Shown piece after piece: positions 1 through 7,503 of a stretch of DNA of 15,464 nucleotides. A program made the translations under genes and the position numbers. This DNA is from Pseudomonadota bacterium (GTDB taxonomy: Bacteria > Pseudomonadota > Alphaproteobacteria > Rhizobiales > Xanthobacteraceae), in contig JAJYAH010000069.1 in assembly GCA_021779635.1 (NCBI GenBank), positions 1 through 15,464 on the forward strand. The letters run 5' to 3'. How positions within the stretch are numbered: position 1 is the stretch's first letter; each line of letters begins with the position of its first letter. The notes under the pieces are model-generated. The model ran no database searches and was not told the DNA's origin. It was given only the letters and a program-made list of their open reading frames with translations.

Positions 1-465
1 ACCGCCCTTGACGGCCGCGCCAACGTCATGACGATGTCCTGGCACATGATGGTCGAGTTTGAGCCGCCGCTGATTGCCTGCGTGGTCAGCAGCGCCGATC
101 ACAGCTTCGCGGCGCTGCGGGCGACAAAGGAGTGCGTCATCGCCATTCCGGCGGTGCATCTTGCACAAAAAATCGTGAGCGTCGGCAACTGCTCGGGCCG
201 CGACGTTGCGAAGTTCGAGAAGTTCTCTCTGACGCCGCTGCCAGCCGAGTGTGTGAAAGCGCCCCTGATCGCTGAGTGCTTCGCCAATCTGGAGTGTCGA
301 GTGGTGGATAGCCGCCTGGCGAACAAGTACAATCTCTTCGTTCTCGAGGTGGTGAAGGCCTGGACCGATGCCAAACAACGAAATCCGAAGACCATCCACC
401 ATCACGGCTACGGCAAATTTGTGGTGGATGGCGAGACAATCAACCTCAAGTCGAGCATGCGATGA
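1..465 (+). CDS. flavin reductase-like (FMN-binding split barrel) protein, 5' end outside window
   Basis: The reading frame is open from base 1, and residues before the first ATG at 28 (DGRANVMTMSWHMM) fit the start of a flavin reductase-like domain, so the true start lies upstream. About 154 residues are visible. The pattern of a DGRxNxMTMSW opening, a hydrophobic strand with PPLIACVVS, then a C-terminal stretch with a HHHGYGKF motif is typical of FMN-binding split-barrel proteins that bind or reduce flavin with NAD(P)H or act as small FMN oxidoreductases. The substrate cannot be deduced. The gene converges on the nitroreductase-like gene; their annotated ends overlap by 20 bases, an overlap that disappears if the neighbour's frameshift is corrected. 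Family assignment is fairly sure, function is not. Confidence 0.8.
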   Translation, partial: TALDGRANVMTMSWHMMVEFEPPLIACVVSSADHSFAALRATKECVIAIPAVHLAQKIVSVGNCSGRDVAKFEKFSLTPLPAECVKAPLIAECFANLECRVVDSRLANKYNLFVLEVVKAWTDAKQRNPKTIHHHGYGKFVVDGETINLKSSMR

Positions 466-1135
466 ACGGCTTTAGCCGCGGGGATATCCCACGGTCTGCG
501 CAAAAGGTCACGAATTGCTGGTCGGGCAGCTTCAGGGCCTGACCGAGTTTTAGGCCGTCAACCGCTCCCCGAAATACGGTGGCGAGCCCTTCGGAGGCGC
601 AGAACAAATAGACGTTCTGGCCGATAAAACCGGTATCGACCGAGGCATAGAGACGCCTTTCCTCGGGAGAGATGTCGGTCATGCGTTCGCCGTGAGCGAC
701 ATACACGAGGTTGAGCGGCGCAGAAGCGACAAAATCCTGAAGTCCGGTCTGAGCGCGGAAATCTTCCTTCGCATACGGCAGCAGTTTGTGGGCCTTCGGC
801 TCGTACAGCCAGACGCAATCGGCCATCGCGAGATAGATATCGATCACCATGACATGGCGCCAATACGGAGCAGTCCGGTCGCCGCTTGCCGGACGATTGA
901 TGCCAAAGGCAGCCCACAGCAGATCCGACAGGACCTGTGCCGGAAGCGGCCGGTCGGAATATTCGCGTGTCGAACGCCTCAACTTGAGCGCGGCGGTCAA
1001 CGATTGACCGCCTTCGCTTCGCGGCGGCGGCAAGTCTCTGGGCTTGAGTTCTTCCGTTATGGCGGATGCGGGAGCGGCGGCGGCAAGCGCCGCGACGGCG
1101 AGAATTCCGGCATTGGCCTGGCGTCGTGTCATCAT
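446..1135 (-). CDS. Tat-exported nitroreductase-family (SagB-like) protein, frameshifted near the C-terminus
   Basis: The predicted 229-residue protein starts with MMTRRQ followed by an alanine-rich hydrophobic run ending in APASA (about residues 4-25), a twin-arginine export signal. The mature part has RRSTREYSDRPLP (about 53-65), the FMN-phosphate contact region of nitroreductases, and GFIGQNVYLFCASEGLATVFRG (split here: GFIGQNVYLFCASEG, about 169-183, then LATVFRG), the conserved C-terminal core of the SagB-type branch. Start chosen at 1135 because GAGGAGGA lies 5 bases upstream; an in-frame ATG at 1171 has no such site. The normal family ending (TFAQTVGYP-like) is absent in this frame but is present one frame over, see the finding at 502-505. 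Fourth gene of the oxidase operon, 43 bases after the FAD subunit. It may be a periplasmic flavoprotein partner of the oxidase; substrate unknown. Confidence 0.82.
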   Translation of the reverse strand: MMTRRQANAGILAVAALAAAAPASAITEELKPRDLPPPRSEGGQSLTAALKLRRSTREYSDRPLPAQVLSDLLWAAFGINRPASGDRTAPYWRHVMVIDIYLAMADCVWLYEPKAHKLLPYAKEDFRAQTGLQDFVASAPLNLVYVAHGERMTDISPEERRLYASVDTGFIGQNVYLFCASEGLATVFRGAVDGLKLGQALKLPDQQFVTFCADRGISPRLKPFIACST

Positions 1136-1140
1136 CGTGC

Positions 1141-1147
1141 TCCTCCT
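1141..1147 (-). promoter_or_regulatory. strong Shine-Dalgarno that sets the nitroreductase start
   Basis: On the minus strand GAGGAGGA-like sequence stands 5 bases before the ATG at 1135. It makes 1135 the better start than the upstream ATG at 1171 and places the twin-arginine motif at the very N-terminus, where an export signal must be. Confidence 0.75.
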
Positions 1148-1178
1148 CGGTGGTTGCGATAAATCTTCCAACGGCGCG

Positions 1179-2210
1179 TCATTGGCGGATCGTCGCCTTT
1201 AGAATGGCGCGGCGAACCAGGGCTTCAAACAGCGGCAGCTTGTAAGCATTCTTGGAGAGCGGGGTTGCGCCGGCCAGTGCCGCGCGGGCTGCTTCACCGG
1301 CCACAGCTTCGTCAACGTGCCTGGCGATGAGAACATTCTCGGCCGCTTTTGCCCGGTGCGGAACGGGTGCCGCGGCGCCCAGGATAATGGCGGCACTCTT
1401 GCAGCTTCCATCGCCGTTGAGATCGAGGACAGCGGCCACATCGGCGAGCGGCCAATCGAAAGAATCCTTTTCACCCTGTTTGAGATGCGCCATGCGCAGG
1501 CTGGCCGGCGGCGCAGGCAACAGGATGGCGGTGAGGATTTCCTGCGGCTTCAGATTATTCTCGCGCTGGAGATCCAGATCCGGCGAGACAAGGAAATCCT
1601 CAAGCAAGATGGTCCGGGTAGCGCGCTCGCTGTTTACGAGCTCAAGCGTTGCTCCCAACGCCACCAGCACCGTCGCCGCCGTGGAAGGGTGGACGATGGC
1701 GCAAGACTGGTTATCAAATATGGCATGGTACTGGTTTTCGCCTGATACCGCAAAGCAGTGGCCGCCGCCCTTTCTGAGGCAGTGATATTCTGCCGCCCTG
1801 AAATACCAGCAGCGCGGCCGTTGCAGGAGATTGCCGCCGAGAGTTGCGACATTGCGAATCTGCGGGCTCGCGGAATCCTGCAGCGCATCGGCGAGCGCCG
1901 GATAGCGCCGTCGTACCAAGGGGTGCGTGGCCAGACTGGCGAGAGTTACCATCGACCCAATCTGCAAGCCTCCGGCCTGCTCGGCGACGGTTGCAAGTCC
2001 CGCAATATCCCTCAGGCTGACGAGCCTCGTCGGAGCCAGCAGATCTTCCTTGAGCAGGTCGAGAAGATCGATGCCGCCGGCCTTCACGATGGATGTCTCG
2101 CGTCCGCTCGCGATGTCGGAGCGAGACGTCATGGCGTCGGCCACGGTTGTCGATGCGGCCGCCGCCGCCTCCGAGATCGTCTCCGCACCAGTCCAGGCGA
2201 AACGGTTCAT
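1179..2210 (-). CDS. paoB: aldehyde oxidase/xanthine dehydrogenase family FAD-binding subunit (PaoB/CoxM-like)
   Basis: 343 residues, the usual size for the FAD subunit of three-subunit molybdenum hydroxylases. The N-terminal half carries KAGGIDLLDLLK (about 43-54), the FAD-binding PCMH-type region, and the second FAD contact QIRNVATLGGNLLQ (117-130). Immediately after come Cys134, Cys144, Cys152 and Cys170. This extra cysteine segment is known from PaoB and 4-hydroxybenzoyl-CoA reductase beta subunits, where it binds an additional 4Fe-4S cluster; ordinary CoxM proteins lack it. Role: passes electrons from the 2Fe-2S clusters to FAD and then to the acceptor. Its ATG overlaps the stop of the molybdenum subunit by four bases (ATGA), which implies translational coupling. 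No export signal, as expected if it travels with the Tat-tagged subunit. Confidence 0.92.
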   Translation of the reverse strand: MNRFAWTGAETISEAAAAASTTVADAMTSRSDIASGRETSIVKAGGIDLLDLLKEDLLAPTRLVSLRDIAGLATVAEQAGGLQIGSMVTLASLATHPLVRRRYPALADALQDSASPQIRNVATLGGNLLQRPRCWYFRAAEYHCLRKGGGHCFAVSGENQYHAIFDNQSCAIVHPSTAATVLVALGATLELVNSERATRTILLEDFLVSPDLDLQRENNLKPQEILTAILLPAPPASLRMAHLKQGEKDSFDWPLADVAAVLDLNGDGSCKSAAIILGAAAPVPHRAKAAENVLIARHVDEAVAGEAARAALAGATPLSKNAYKLPLFEALVRRAILKATIRQ

Positions 2211-4552
2211 ATCCGCGAACTCCCCGAGGGGATTTTGCCAAGCGCAGCCAGGATCGCGGAAGGCGTCAGGGGCAAAGAACGAAGGCGCACGCCGATGGCG
2301 TTGTAGACGGCATTGGCGATTGCGGGGGCGGTCGCAATGCTGGCCGGCTCAGCGATGCCGTAGGCATCGGTCGCACTCCGGCCTTGATAGTTTTCCAGGA
2401 CGACGACATCGATCGCCGGCGTCTCGCGGGGGCCCGCAAGCTTGTATTGTTCGAGGTTCGGGTTGACCATTCGGCCCGTATGCTGATCGAGGATACGTTC
2501 CTCGAACAGTGCATAGGACATTCCCATCAGAACGCCGCCTTGCACCTGGCTCTCGATCAGCAGGGGATTCATCGGCCTGCCGCAATCCTGGACCGCGACC
2601 ACGCGCTCAACCCGCACGATGCCGGTCTCGGTGTCGACGGCAACCGCGGCAAACTGCACGCCGCCGAGGTCTTGCTGGGCGATGGCGGCATCCTCCATTC
2701 GCCAGCGAAAGCCGCCGTAATCATCGCTGCGGGAAGCGACCGCGCTGATACGATCCGTGCGCAGTCGGGCTGCGGCTTCCGTAAAGGTCATGCTGCGTCG
2801 TGGGTCGTCGCGAACCAAGATGCCTCCGTCGCGCGCGACCAAATCTTCGGGAGCCGCATTCAGGACCAGCGCTGCCTCGCGTAACAGCAGCTGCAGTACC
2901 CGCAACGCGGCGGCGCGGGCCGCGGGTGTGATCGAGGCCGTCGTTCGGCTGCCATAGGACGGCGGGCCCGCCGGAAATTCGGTGTCGCCGATCCGAACGG
3001 TGATCCGGTCGACATGAAGTCCGAGCACTTCGGCGACGACCTGCGCCAGCACCGTGCCGATTCCGGTTCCGATGTCCTGCACGCCGGACAGAATTTCCAC
3101 CGAACCGTCGCGCATGATGCGAACTTCGCAGGCACAATTGGTCTGCACATTGGCGCCCCACAGCGACTGCGCGACCCCAAGACCGCGCTTGATCGGCCCA
3201 GGGTCGGCGCCGGGTGCGTGTCTTCGCTGCCAGCCGATCCGCTCGGCGCCGATGCGACGCTCGTCGCGCCGAATCGGGCTCAGATCGATCCGGTCGCGCA
3301 GCTCCAGCGGGTCGATGGAGAGCCGCTCGGCCAGCTCGTCGATTGTCTGTTCCACAGCCCAGGCGCCCGGCGTATTACCGGGTCCGCGCATCGCGCAGCC
3401 GGGTCCGGCATTGATAAACACGTCGTGCTGCGCGGCCTCGTAATTCGGGCAGGCATACATCGCCTGCGCCACATTGCCGATGCCGGCTCCGACGGCGACG
3501 CCTGCGGTGCCGTAGCTCACGAGTGAGATTGCGGTCAGCGAGCCATTGCGCTTGGCGCCGATGCGGAGACGCTGCCACGTGCCCGGGCGGTTGCCCGCGT
3601 CCATCTGCTCTTCCTGGCGGTCGAGCATAATGCGCACCGGCGCCTGAGCCTGACGCGACAAGGCGACCGCGATGCGGCCATAATTACCGAGCGACGACTT
3701 CGAGCCGAAGCCACCGCCCATGCCATCGACGATCACGCGGACGCGGTTCAGCGGCAGGCCGAAGCTCTCCGCGAGTTCGTGTCGCACGCCCGCGGTGAAC
3801 TGGGTAGACATGTGGACCGTCAGCCCATCGGCGCGCCAGTCCGCCACGATGGCGTGTGGCTCCAGGCAGCAATGCGTCTGCACCTGGGTGCGAAATTCGC
3901 CTTCAACCACTGAATCCGCTTGTGTGAAGCCTTCTGCGGGATCACCGCGGCCGTCGATCGCGGGTCCTCGAATATTGCCATTGAGCGGCAGGCCCGCCGC
4001 TGCCGGAAATCCCGAGGCGTGCCCTGCGGGGGCCGAGGCGCTGTCGTATACCGCGGGTGCCGTAGGCTCGCGTGCCTTGTCCAGATCCGCGACAAATGGC
4101 AGTGATTTATAGTCTACGCGAATGAGGTGCAGCGCTGCTTCAGCGGCGGCCATGGATACGGCGGCGATCGCAACCACGGGAGCGCCAATATAACGCACGG
4201 TTGCTGTCGCCGGATCGCCCGGAGTAACGAGGGGGATGATGGCCTGGACACCCGGATAGCGCGCGGCGGCCGCGCTATCGATGGTACGAATTTCGGCGTG
4301 GGGCCGGGACGACCGCAAGATCCGGCCATGCAGCATGCCCGGAAGCGTAACATCGACCGTGAAGCGGGTTGCGCCCGTGACCATGGCCCGCCCGTTCTGC
4401 CTCGGAACCGCTTTGCCGATCACCGCGAGAGCCGCATTCGGAGCCAGCGCCGGCGGCTCATCGGCGGGAAGCTGCCGCTCCACTTCGCTCATTCGGACGC
4501 CCACGATACCGCAGGGGAATTTCTCGGTGCGAAATGTTGGATCGGCAGCCAT
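2207..4552 (-). CDS. paoC: aldehyde oxidase molybdopterin-binding subunit (PaoC-like)
   Basis: 781 residues, full length for the large subunit of the xanthine oxidase family. It begins with the typical domain (IGKAVPRQNGRAMVTG, about 45-60; PGMLHGRILRS, 71-81), then HCCLEPHAIVADW (227-239), the molybdopterin-contact glycine motif GGGFGSK (278-284), and near the end AYGIAEPAS with Glu735, which aligns with the catalytic base glutamate of the family. It hydroxylates the substrate carbonyl carbon with water oxygen at a Mo-cytosine dinucleotide centre; in PaoABC the substrates are aromatic and aliphatic aldehydes, oxidised to acids. The true substrate here is unproven. It starts 3 bases after the stop of the 2Fe-2S subunit. 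Operon order is 2Fe-2S, Mo, FAD, which differs from E. coli paoABC (2Fe-2S, FAD, Mo). No PaoD-like maturation factor is visible. Confidence 0.93.
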   Translation of the reverse strand: MAADPTFRTEKFPCGIVGVRMSEVERQLPADEPPALAPNAALAVIGKAVPRQNGRAMVTGATRFTVDVTLPGMLHGRILRSSRPHAEIRTIDSAAAARYPGVQAIIPLVTPGDPATATVRYIGAPVVAIAAVSMAAAEAALHLIRVDYKSLPFVADLDKAREPTAPAVYDSASAPAGHASGFPAAAGLPLNGNIRGPAIDGRGDPAEGFTQADSVVEGEFRTQVQTHCCLEPHAIVADWRADGLTVHMSTQFTAGVRHELAESFGLPLNRVRVIVDGMGGGFGSKSSLGNYGRIAVALSRQAQAPVRIMLDRQEEQMDAGNRPGTWQRLRIGAKRNGSLTAISLVSYGTAGVAVGAGIGNVAQAMYACPNYEAAQHDVFINAGPGCAMRGPGNTPGAWAVEQTIDELAERLSIDPLELRDRIDLSPIRRDERRIGAERIGWQRRHAPGADPGPIKRGLGVAQSLWGANVQTNCACEVRIMRDGSVEILSGVQDIGTGIGTVLAQVVAEVLGLHVDRITVRIGDTEFPAGPPSYGSRTTASITPAARAAALRVLQLLLREAALVLNAAPEDLVARDGGILVRDDPRRSMTFTEAAARLRTDRISAVASRSDDYGGFRWRMEDAAIAQQDLGGVQFAAVAVDTETGIVRVERVVAVQDCGRPMNPLLIESQVQGGVLMGMSYALFEERILDQHTGRMVNPNLEQYKLAGPRETPAIDVVVLENYQGRSATDAYGIAEPASIATAPAIANAVYNAIGVRLRSLPLTPSAILAALGKIPSGSSRI

Positions 4553-4555
4553 GGG

Positions 4556-5188
4556 TCAGGCCTTCCGCGCTTTGGCGGCGGCGAGCGTCGCGGTGACAAC
4601 ATGCGGATAGCTGCCGCAACGACAGATATGGCCGCTGATCGCCGCATTGACGTCATCAGCGGTTGGATTGGATTTGTGCTCCAGCAGCGCCGCGCAGCTC
4701 ATCACCATGCCGGGAGTGCAGAAGCCGCATTGCAGGGCGTCATGCTCGACGAATGCGAATTGCACCGGATGCAGCTTGTCGCCGGTCGCGAGTCCCTCGA
4801 TCGTCGTCACGTTGCGCGCGCCGACCTCGATCGCCAGCATCATGCAGGCGCAGACGGTGACGTCGTCGAGCCACACCGTACAGGCTGAACAGGCGCCTCG
4901 ATTGCATGCTATCTTGGTGCCGGTCAGTCCAAGTGGGCCGCGCAAGGTCTCCGCCAAGGTCATCCGCGGCTCGACCTGAAGCATCCGATCCATGCCATTG
5001 ACCCGCAAAACGATAGGAAGCGGATCCGGCCCGTTCGTCGCGACCGCGTTGGCTTCCTTCGCCCCCGCCGTTCCGACAATTGCCGATGCCGCGTCGATCA
5101 TGGCTGCGGCCGCTGAAGTGAGCATCGATCCGCGGACAAACGAACGGCGAGAAAGTCCATAATTAGCGTTCCCGCTTTGATTAGGCAT
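4556..5188 (-). CDS. paoA: aldehyde oxidase 2Fe-2S subunit with Tat signal (PaoA-like)
   Basis: 210 residues from the chosen ATG at 5188. The N-terminus has the twin-arginine motif SRRSFVRGS (about 13-21) followed by a hydrophobic run, so the enzyme is probably exported folded, carrying its two other subunits to the periplasm as in E. coli PaoABC. Two 2Fe-2S clusters are clear: plant-ferredoxin type ligands Cys95, Cys100, Cys103 and Cys115, and the second set CGFCTPG (Cys154, Cys157) with CRC (Cys189, Cys191). Alternative starts exist at 5200 and at 5302; 5188 is preferred because GAGG precedes it by 7 bases and it puts the RR pair close to the N-terminus. First gene of the four-gene operon. 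167 bases separate it from the CBS gene; I could not identify a convincing promoter in them. Confidence 0.93.
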   Translation of the reverse strand: MPNQSGNANYGLSRRSFVRGSMLTSAAAAMIDAASAIVGTAGAKEANAVATNGPDPLPIVLRVNGMDRMLQVEPRMTLAETLRGPLGLTGTKIACNRGACSACTVWLDDVTVCACMMLAIEVGARNVTTIEGLATGDKLHPVQFAFVEHDALQCGFCTPGMVMSCAALLEHKSNPTADDVNAAISGHICRCGSYPHVVTATLAAAKARKA

Positions 5189-5355
5189 GACCGGCCTCAT
5201 GATCTCTGATGCGCATATTATGGTGACATCAATGGCGGGAGTCGTGCTCCCTTTCGAAGTTCGAATCGGCGGAGCCGACGGTCTTGCCAATTGCCCTGTC
5301 ACAGCCTACGACGCGCAACGCAATCGAGCGAATAATGCCGGGTAGCGTTGGCGAA

Positions 5356-6084
5356 TTAGATCGCCTGTTTCAGTTGCTCATCCTCGGGAGAGTAAAGGTA
5401 TGCGCCCGAGATGGGTTCGACCCAGCAAAGATGATCGTGAACCTTCCTGACGCCGGAGACGTTCTCGGCAGCAACGATTGCCGCTTGCCTGGATCGTTCC
5501 TCGGAGATGACGCCGCTAAGGTGTACGATGCCGTCCCGCACAGTGACGTTGAGCGCAATCGGCCTCCAGTCGGTCTTCTCGATCGCCGCGAACACGCGAC
5601 TGCGGATATGGTCATCGTCGGCGGTCGGATCCGGCACGTCGCGAGCAAGGTCAGCGACCGCCTGCAGCAGGTTGACGCGTGTCACGATCCCGACCATTTG
5701 CTCTCCGCGCAAAACAGGCAGGCGTTTCACATGATTCTTTTCCATCACCTTGACGATTGCTTCGAGGGTGGCATCTTCCGTCACGGTGAGAGGATCGGGG
5801 GTCATGATCTCTCCGACCTTGCAGCCTTGCTCATGCACGTAATCGGTGGCAGCCCGGCCTGGTCCGACCAGAAACTTCAGCCACCGGCCGCGTTTCCGCT
5901 CGGTTCCGATCTCCGCGCGGCGGATAAAATCACCTTCCGAGATGATGCCGACCAGCTTGCCGGTCTCATTGACCACCGGGAGTCCGCTGATGTGTTGCTG
6001 CAGCATGATGTTGGCGGCATCGGCAATGGGCGTGTCGGGTTTCACCGAAATGACCTTGCGGGTCATGATTTGATGTGCGCGCAT
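5356..6084 (-). CDS. CBS-CBS-BON domain protein
   Basis: 242 residues. Two CBS domains are visible, about 1-60 (IMTRKVISVKPDTPIADAA; HISGLPVVNETGKLVGIIS) and 90-145 (VGEIMTPDPLTVTEDATL; KRLPVLRGEQMVGIVT), followed by a BON domain at about 158-222 (NVTVRDGIVHLSGVISEE). CBS pairs bind adenine nucleotides and act as energy or redox sensors; BON domains contact membranes or other proteins. CBS-BON proteins of this build are common in stress and low-oxygen clusters of Rhizobiales, but their molecular target is not known. No signal peptide, so cytoplasmic. GGAG lies 10 bases before the ATG. A FixK-type box centred 70 bases upstream of the ATG is well placed to activate it. Confidence 0.9.
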   Translation of the reverse strand: MRAHQIMTRKVISVKPDTPIADAANIMLQQHISGLPVVNETGKLVGIISEGDFIRRAEIGTERKRGRWLKFLVGPGRAATDYVHEQGCKVGEIMTPDPLTVTEDATLEAIVKVMEKNHVKRLPVLRGEQMVGIVTRVNLLQAVADLARDVPDPTADDDHIRSRVFAAIEKTDWRPIALNVTVRDGIVHLSGVISEERSRQAAIVAAENVSGVRKVHDHLCWVEPISGAYLYSPEDEQLKQAI

Positions 6085-6119
6085 TGATCTGCTCCGGATT
6101 CCTGGTAGCCAAGAATAGC

Positions 6120-6161
6120 ACGCTACGCGGCTTGCACCCTGATGTGCTTGATTCAGGTCAA
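6120..6161 (-). promoter_or_regulatory. FixK/FNR-type box and candidate promoter of the CBS gene
   Basis: TTGATTCAGGTCAA at 6148-6161 fits TTGAY-N4-RTCAA. Read on the minus strand, a TAGCGT at 6120-6125 sits at about the -10 distance expected when the box is centred near -41 (class II activation), giving a start roughly 30 bases before the CBS start codon. The box also lies 66 bases before the decayed adh start on the plus strand, but no good -10 is seen in that direction. The motif is seen directly; FixK binding is inferred. Confidence 0.72.
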
Positions 6162-6226
6162 AATCCGAAATCGAGAGAGACTCCGGCTAGAGCTTGATCC
6201 ACACAATGAAGAATCAGAGGTTCGCG

Positions 6227-6358
6227 ATGGCCAAATTGATGAAAGCTGCGATCGTTCGACAATTCGGCAGACCATTGATGCCTGCCTCGAACGCCTCGCG
6301 CCTCGCGCGCCACCTCCTCTCGGCAACTTTAATACGTCGATCAACGCGAGCCGAATGA
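6227..6358 (+). pseudogene. 5' remnant of a zinc alcohol dehydrogenase gene
   Basis: An AGAGG ribosome site at 6216-6220 precedes an ATG at 6227 that encodes MAKLMKAAIVRQFGRPL, the characteristic N-terminus of bacterial AdhA/AdhP-type zinc alcohol dehydrogenases. After codon 17 (about 6277) the similarity stops, and the frame closes after 43 codons at 6358. The rest of the gene (about 330 codons) is absent. A neighbouring frame just after the break reads IDACLERLAPRAP, which might be a trace of the C-terminal helix of such enzymes, but this is weak. A FixK-type box lies upstream. The tail overlaps the 3' end of the cytochrome gene on the other strand. An intact, different zinc alcohol dehydrogenase is present at 11577-12614. 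Confidence 0.6.
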
Positions 6359-7009
6359 GGGCTCAATTTTTTTTAGCATGGCCGTGCATTCGGCATCCAG
6401 ACCCTCCGATTCCAGTTTCCGGGCAAGCGCGAGCGCCGTTTCGACCGCCTTTTCGGCTTCACTTGCGCCCTGCTCTACGGATTGAGGAGTGGGTTGACGG
6501 TGAAGTCGCGCGGCGGATGATTCCAGCGCACTTCCAGCACTGCGCCCGCTCGCGCGTGCTTGAGTGAGAAGCAACTCCAGACGCGTGATTTCAGCGCGGC
6601 ACGATCCTGCCTGAACCGCCGCCGGCTCGCGACCAGGGGAGGCAGCAGACGGTTTGCGTAAGCTCAAAAGATAGGCCGTCACCTGCCGCACTTGAAAGTC
6701 CAGAAGTTCGGGGTTCGGCATGCCGGCCGGGTTGCTGATGTCCCGATGCGTTGTGGCGAGAAACGTTCGTATTGTATCGGAGCTGGTGGTGCTGCGTCGA
6801 GCGATCGACTCGAATGACGGTGCCGGTGGCCGCAGAATTGGATCGACTAGCTGATCGGGGCCAGCGACATGGCAGTTCGAGCAAATGAGGGCTGCCAAGT
6901 GATGACCGTTCTCCACATCGTCGGAGAAGTTGGTGGCTTGCGGCGACTGTGCGGCGGCAAGCGTTGCGCAAGCGACGACCGCAAAACAGGCAAGAAATAG
7001 TCTACGCAT
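6341..7009 (-). CDS. periplasmic class I-like cytochrome c with C-terminal helical extension
   Basis: 222 residues from the ATG at 7009, chosen because GAGGG (7014-7018) precedes it by 4 bases and a clean signal peptide follows (MRRLFLACF...ATLAAA, about 1-20). The haem site is CSNCH (Cys43, Cys46, His47); Met97 in NPAGMPNPEL is the likely distal ligand. The cytochrome domain ends near residue 118 (VTAYLLSLR), after which about 100 residues form a charged, alanine/glutamate-rich, probably helical tail (about 135-215) with two cysteines, Cys137 and Cys208, able to form a disulfide in the periplasm. Single-haem cytochromes usually lack such a tail. It follows the small secreted gene by 75 bases and may share its FixK promoter. 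Possible role as a small periplasmic electron carrier; no partner is proven. Confidence 0.87.
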   Translation of the reverse strand: MRRLFLACFAVVACATLAAAQSPQATNFSDDVENGHHLAALICSNCHVAGPDQLVDPILRPPAPSFESIARRSTTSSDTIRTFLATTHRDISNPAGMPNPELLDFQVRQVTAYLLSLRKPSAASPGREPAAVQAGSCRAEITRLELLLTQARASGRSAGSALESSAARLHRQPTPQSVEQGASEAEKAVETALALARKLESEGLDAECTAMLKKIEPSFGSR

Positions 7010-7084
7010 GATACCCTCATTCAAGCTCATAATACCACGTGTTGTATGACCTCGATCTTCCGCAGCATGCGGTAACACAAAACT

Positions 7085-7489
7085 TTACGGCAATGGCTGC
7101 GTATTCGGGCTGCAGACTCCGAACTCGGCCCGCGTTGAATCAGACTCATAAGTCTGAAACACGATGTTCCAGTCCGCCGAGTTGATGCCCAGGCTGATTT
7201 GGTCAGCATAGCCGTTTATCGAGGTCACCGTGGTGGTGACATTATTTAGCGCCAGCGCGCTGCCATCCTGGTATACGGTCAGTTCCTTGGCCTTGCCGTC
7301 AAACACGACCGAGATCGATCGCTTCTCCGGCTCGAAGTCTGATTTCGACCCCACTTTGCTTTCAATGTTGGTGAGAGTGCAATCGAGGCGCGTCGGCGCC
7401 GCGTTGGCGGCCATAGACGACAGCAGCAGAAAAGCGGCCAGCGCGCCAACTCCGTTCAAAATGCGTGCGTAGAACCGACCATCATTCAT
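7085..7489 (-). CDS. small secreted protein of unknown function
   Basis: 134 residues from the ATG at 7489. A signal peptide is clear: charged start, hydrophobic run (about 14-25), then MAANA-AP as a cleavage site. The mature part of about 104 residues is rich in beta-prone alternation (SISVVFDGKAKELTVYQDG; VTTTVTSINGYADQISLGI), with two cysteines at 37 and 126 near its ends that could pair. I do not recognise a family. The start at 7489 has AAGG 7 bases upstream; the ATG at 7504 is unlikely because it coincides with the predicted transcription start. It is the first gene after a near-ideal FixK promoter and precedes the cytochrome gene, so a low-oxygen periplasmic role is plausible but unproven. 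Confidence 0.75.
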   Translation of the reverse strand: MNDGRFYARILNGVGALAAFLLLSSMAANAAPTRLDCTLTNIESKVGSKSDFEPEKRSISVVFDGKAKELTVYQDGSALALNNVTTTVTSINGYADQISLGINSADWNIVFQTYESDSTRAEFGVCSPNTQPLP

Positions 7490-7503
7490 GACAACACCTT
7501 GCA

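Noticed and set aside
2093..2884. Long plus-strand open frame of 263 codons opposite the oxidase genes
   Set aside because: Antisense shadow of the molybdopterin and FAD subunit genes in GC-rich DNA; composition is arginine-rich and no domain is seen.
5266..5284. TCGGC-GGA-GCCGA hairpin upstream of the 2Fe-2S subunit gene
   Set aside because: Short stem, no T-run and no known operator pattern; likely chance in GC-rich DNA.
6142..6567. Long plus-strand open frame beginning inside the FixK-type box
   Set aside because: It mostly runs antisense to the cytochrome gene, has no ribosome site and no recognisable product; only the adh remnant in another frame is supported.
7040..7075. Small hairpin CCGCA-GCA-TGCGG between the secreted protein and cytochrome genes
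   Set aside because: Five-base stem without a following T-run in either direction; not a convincing terminator.
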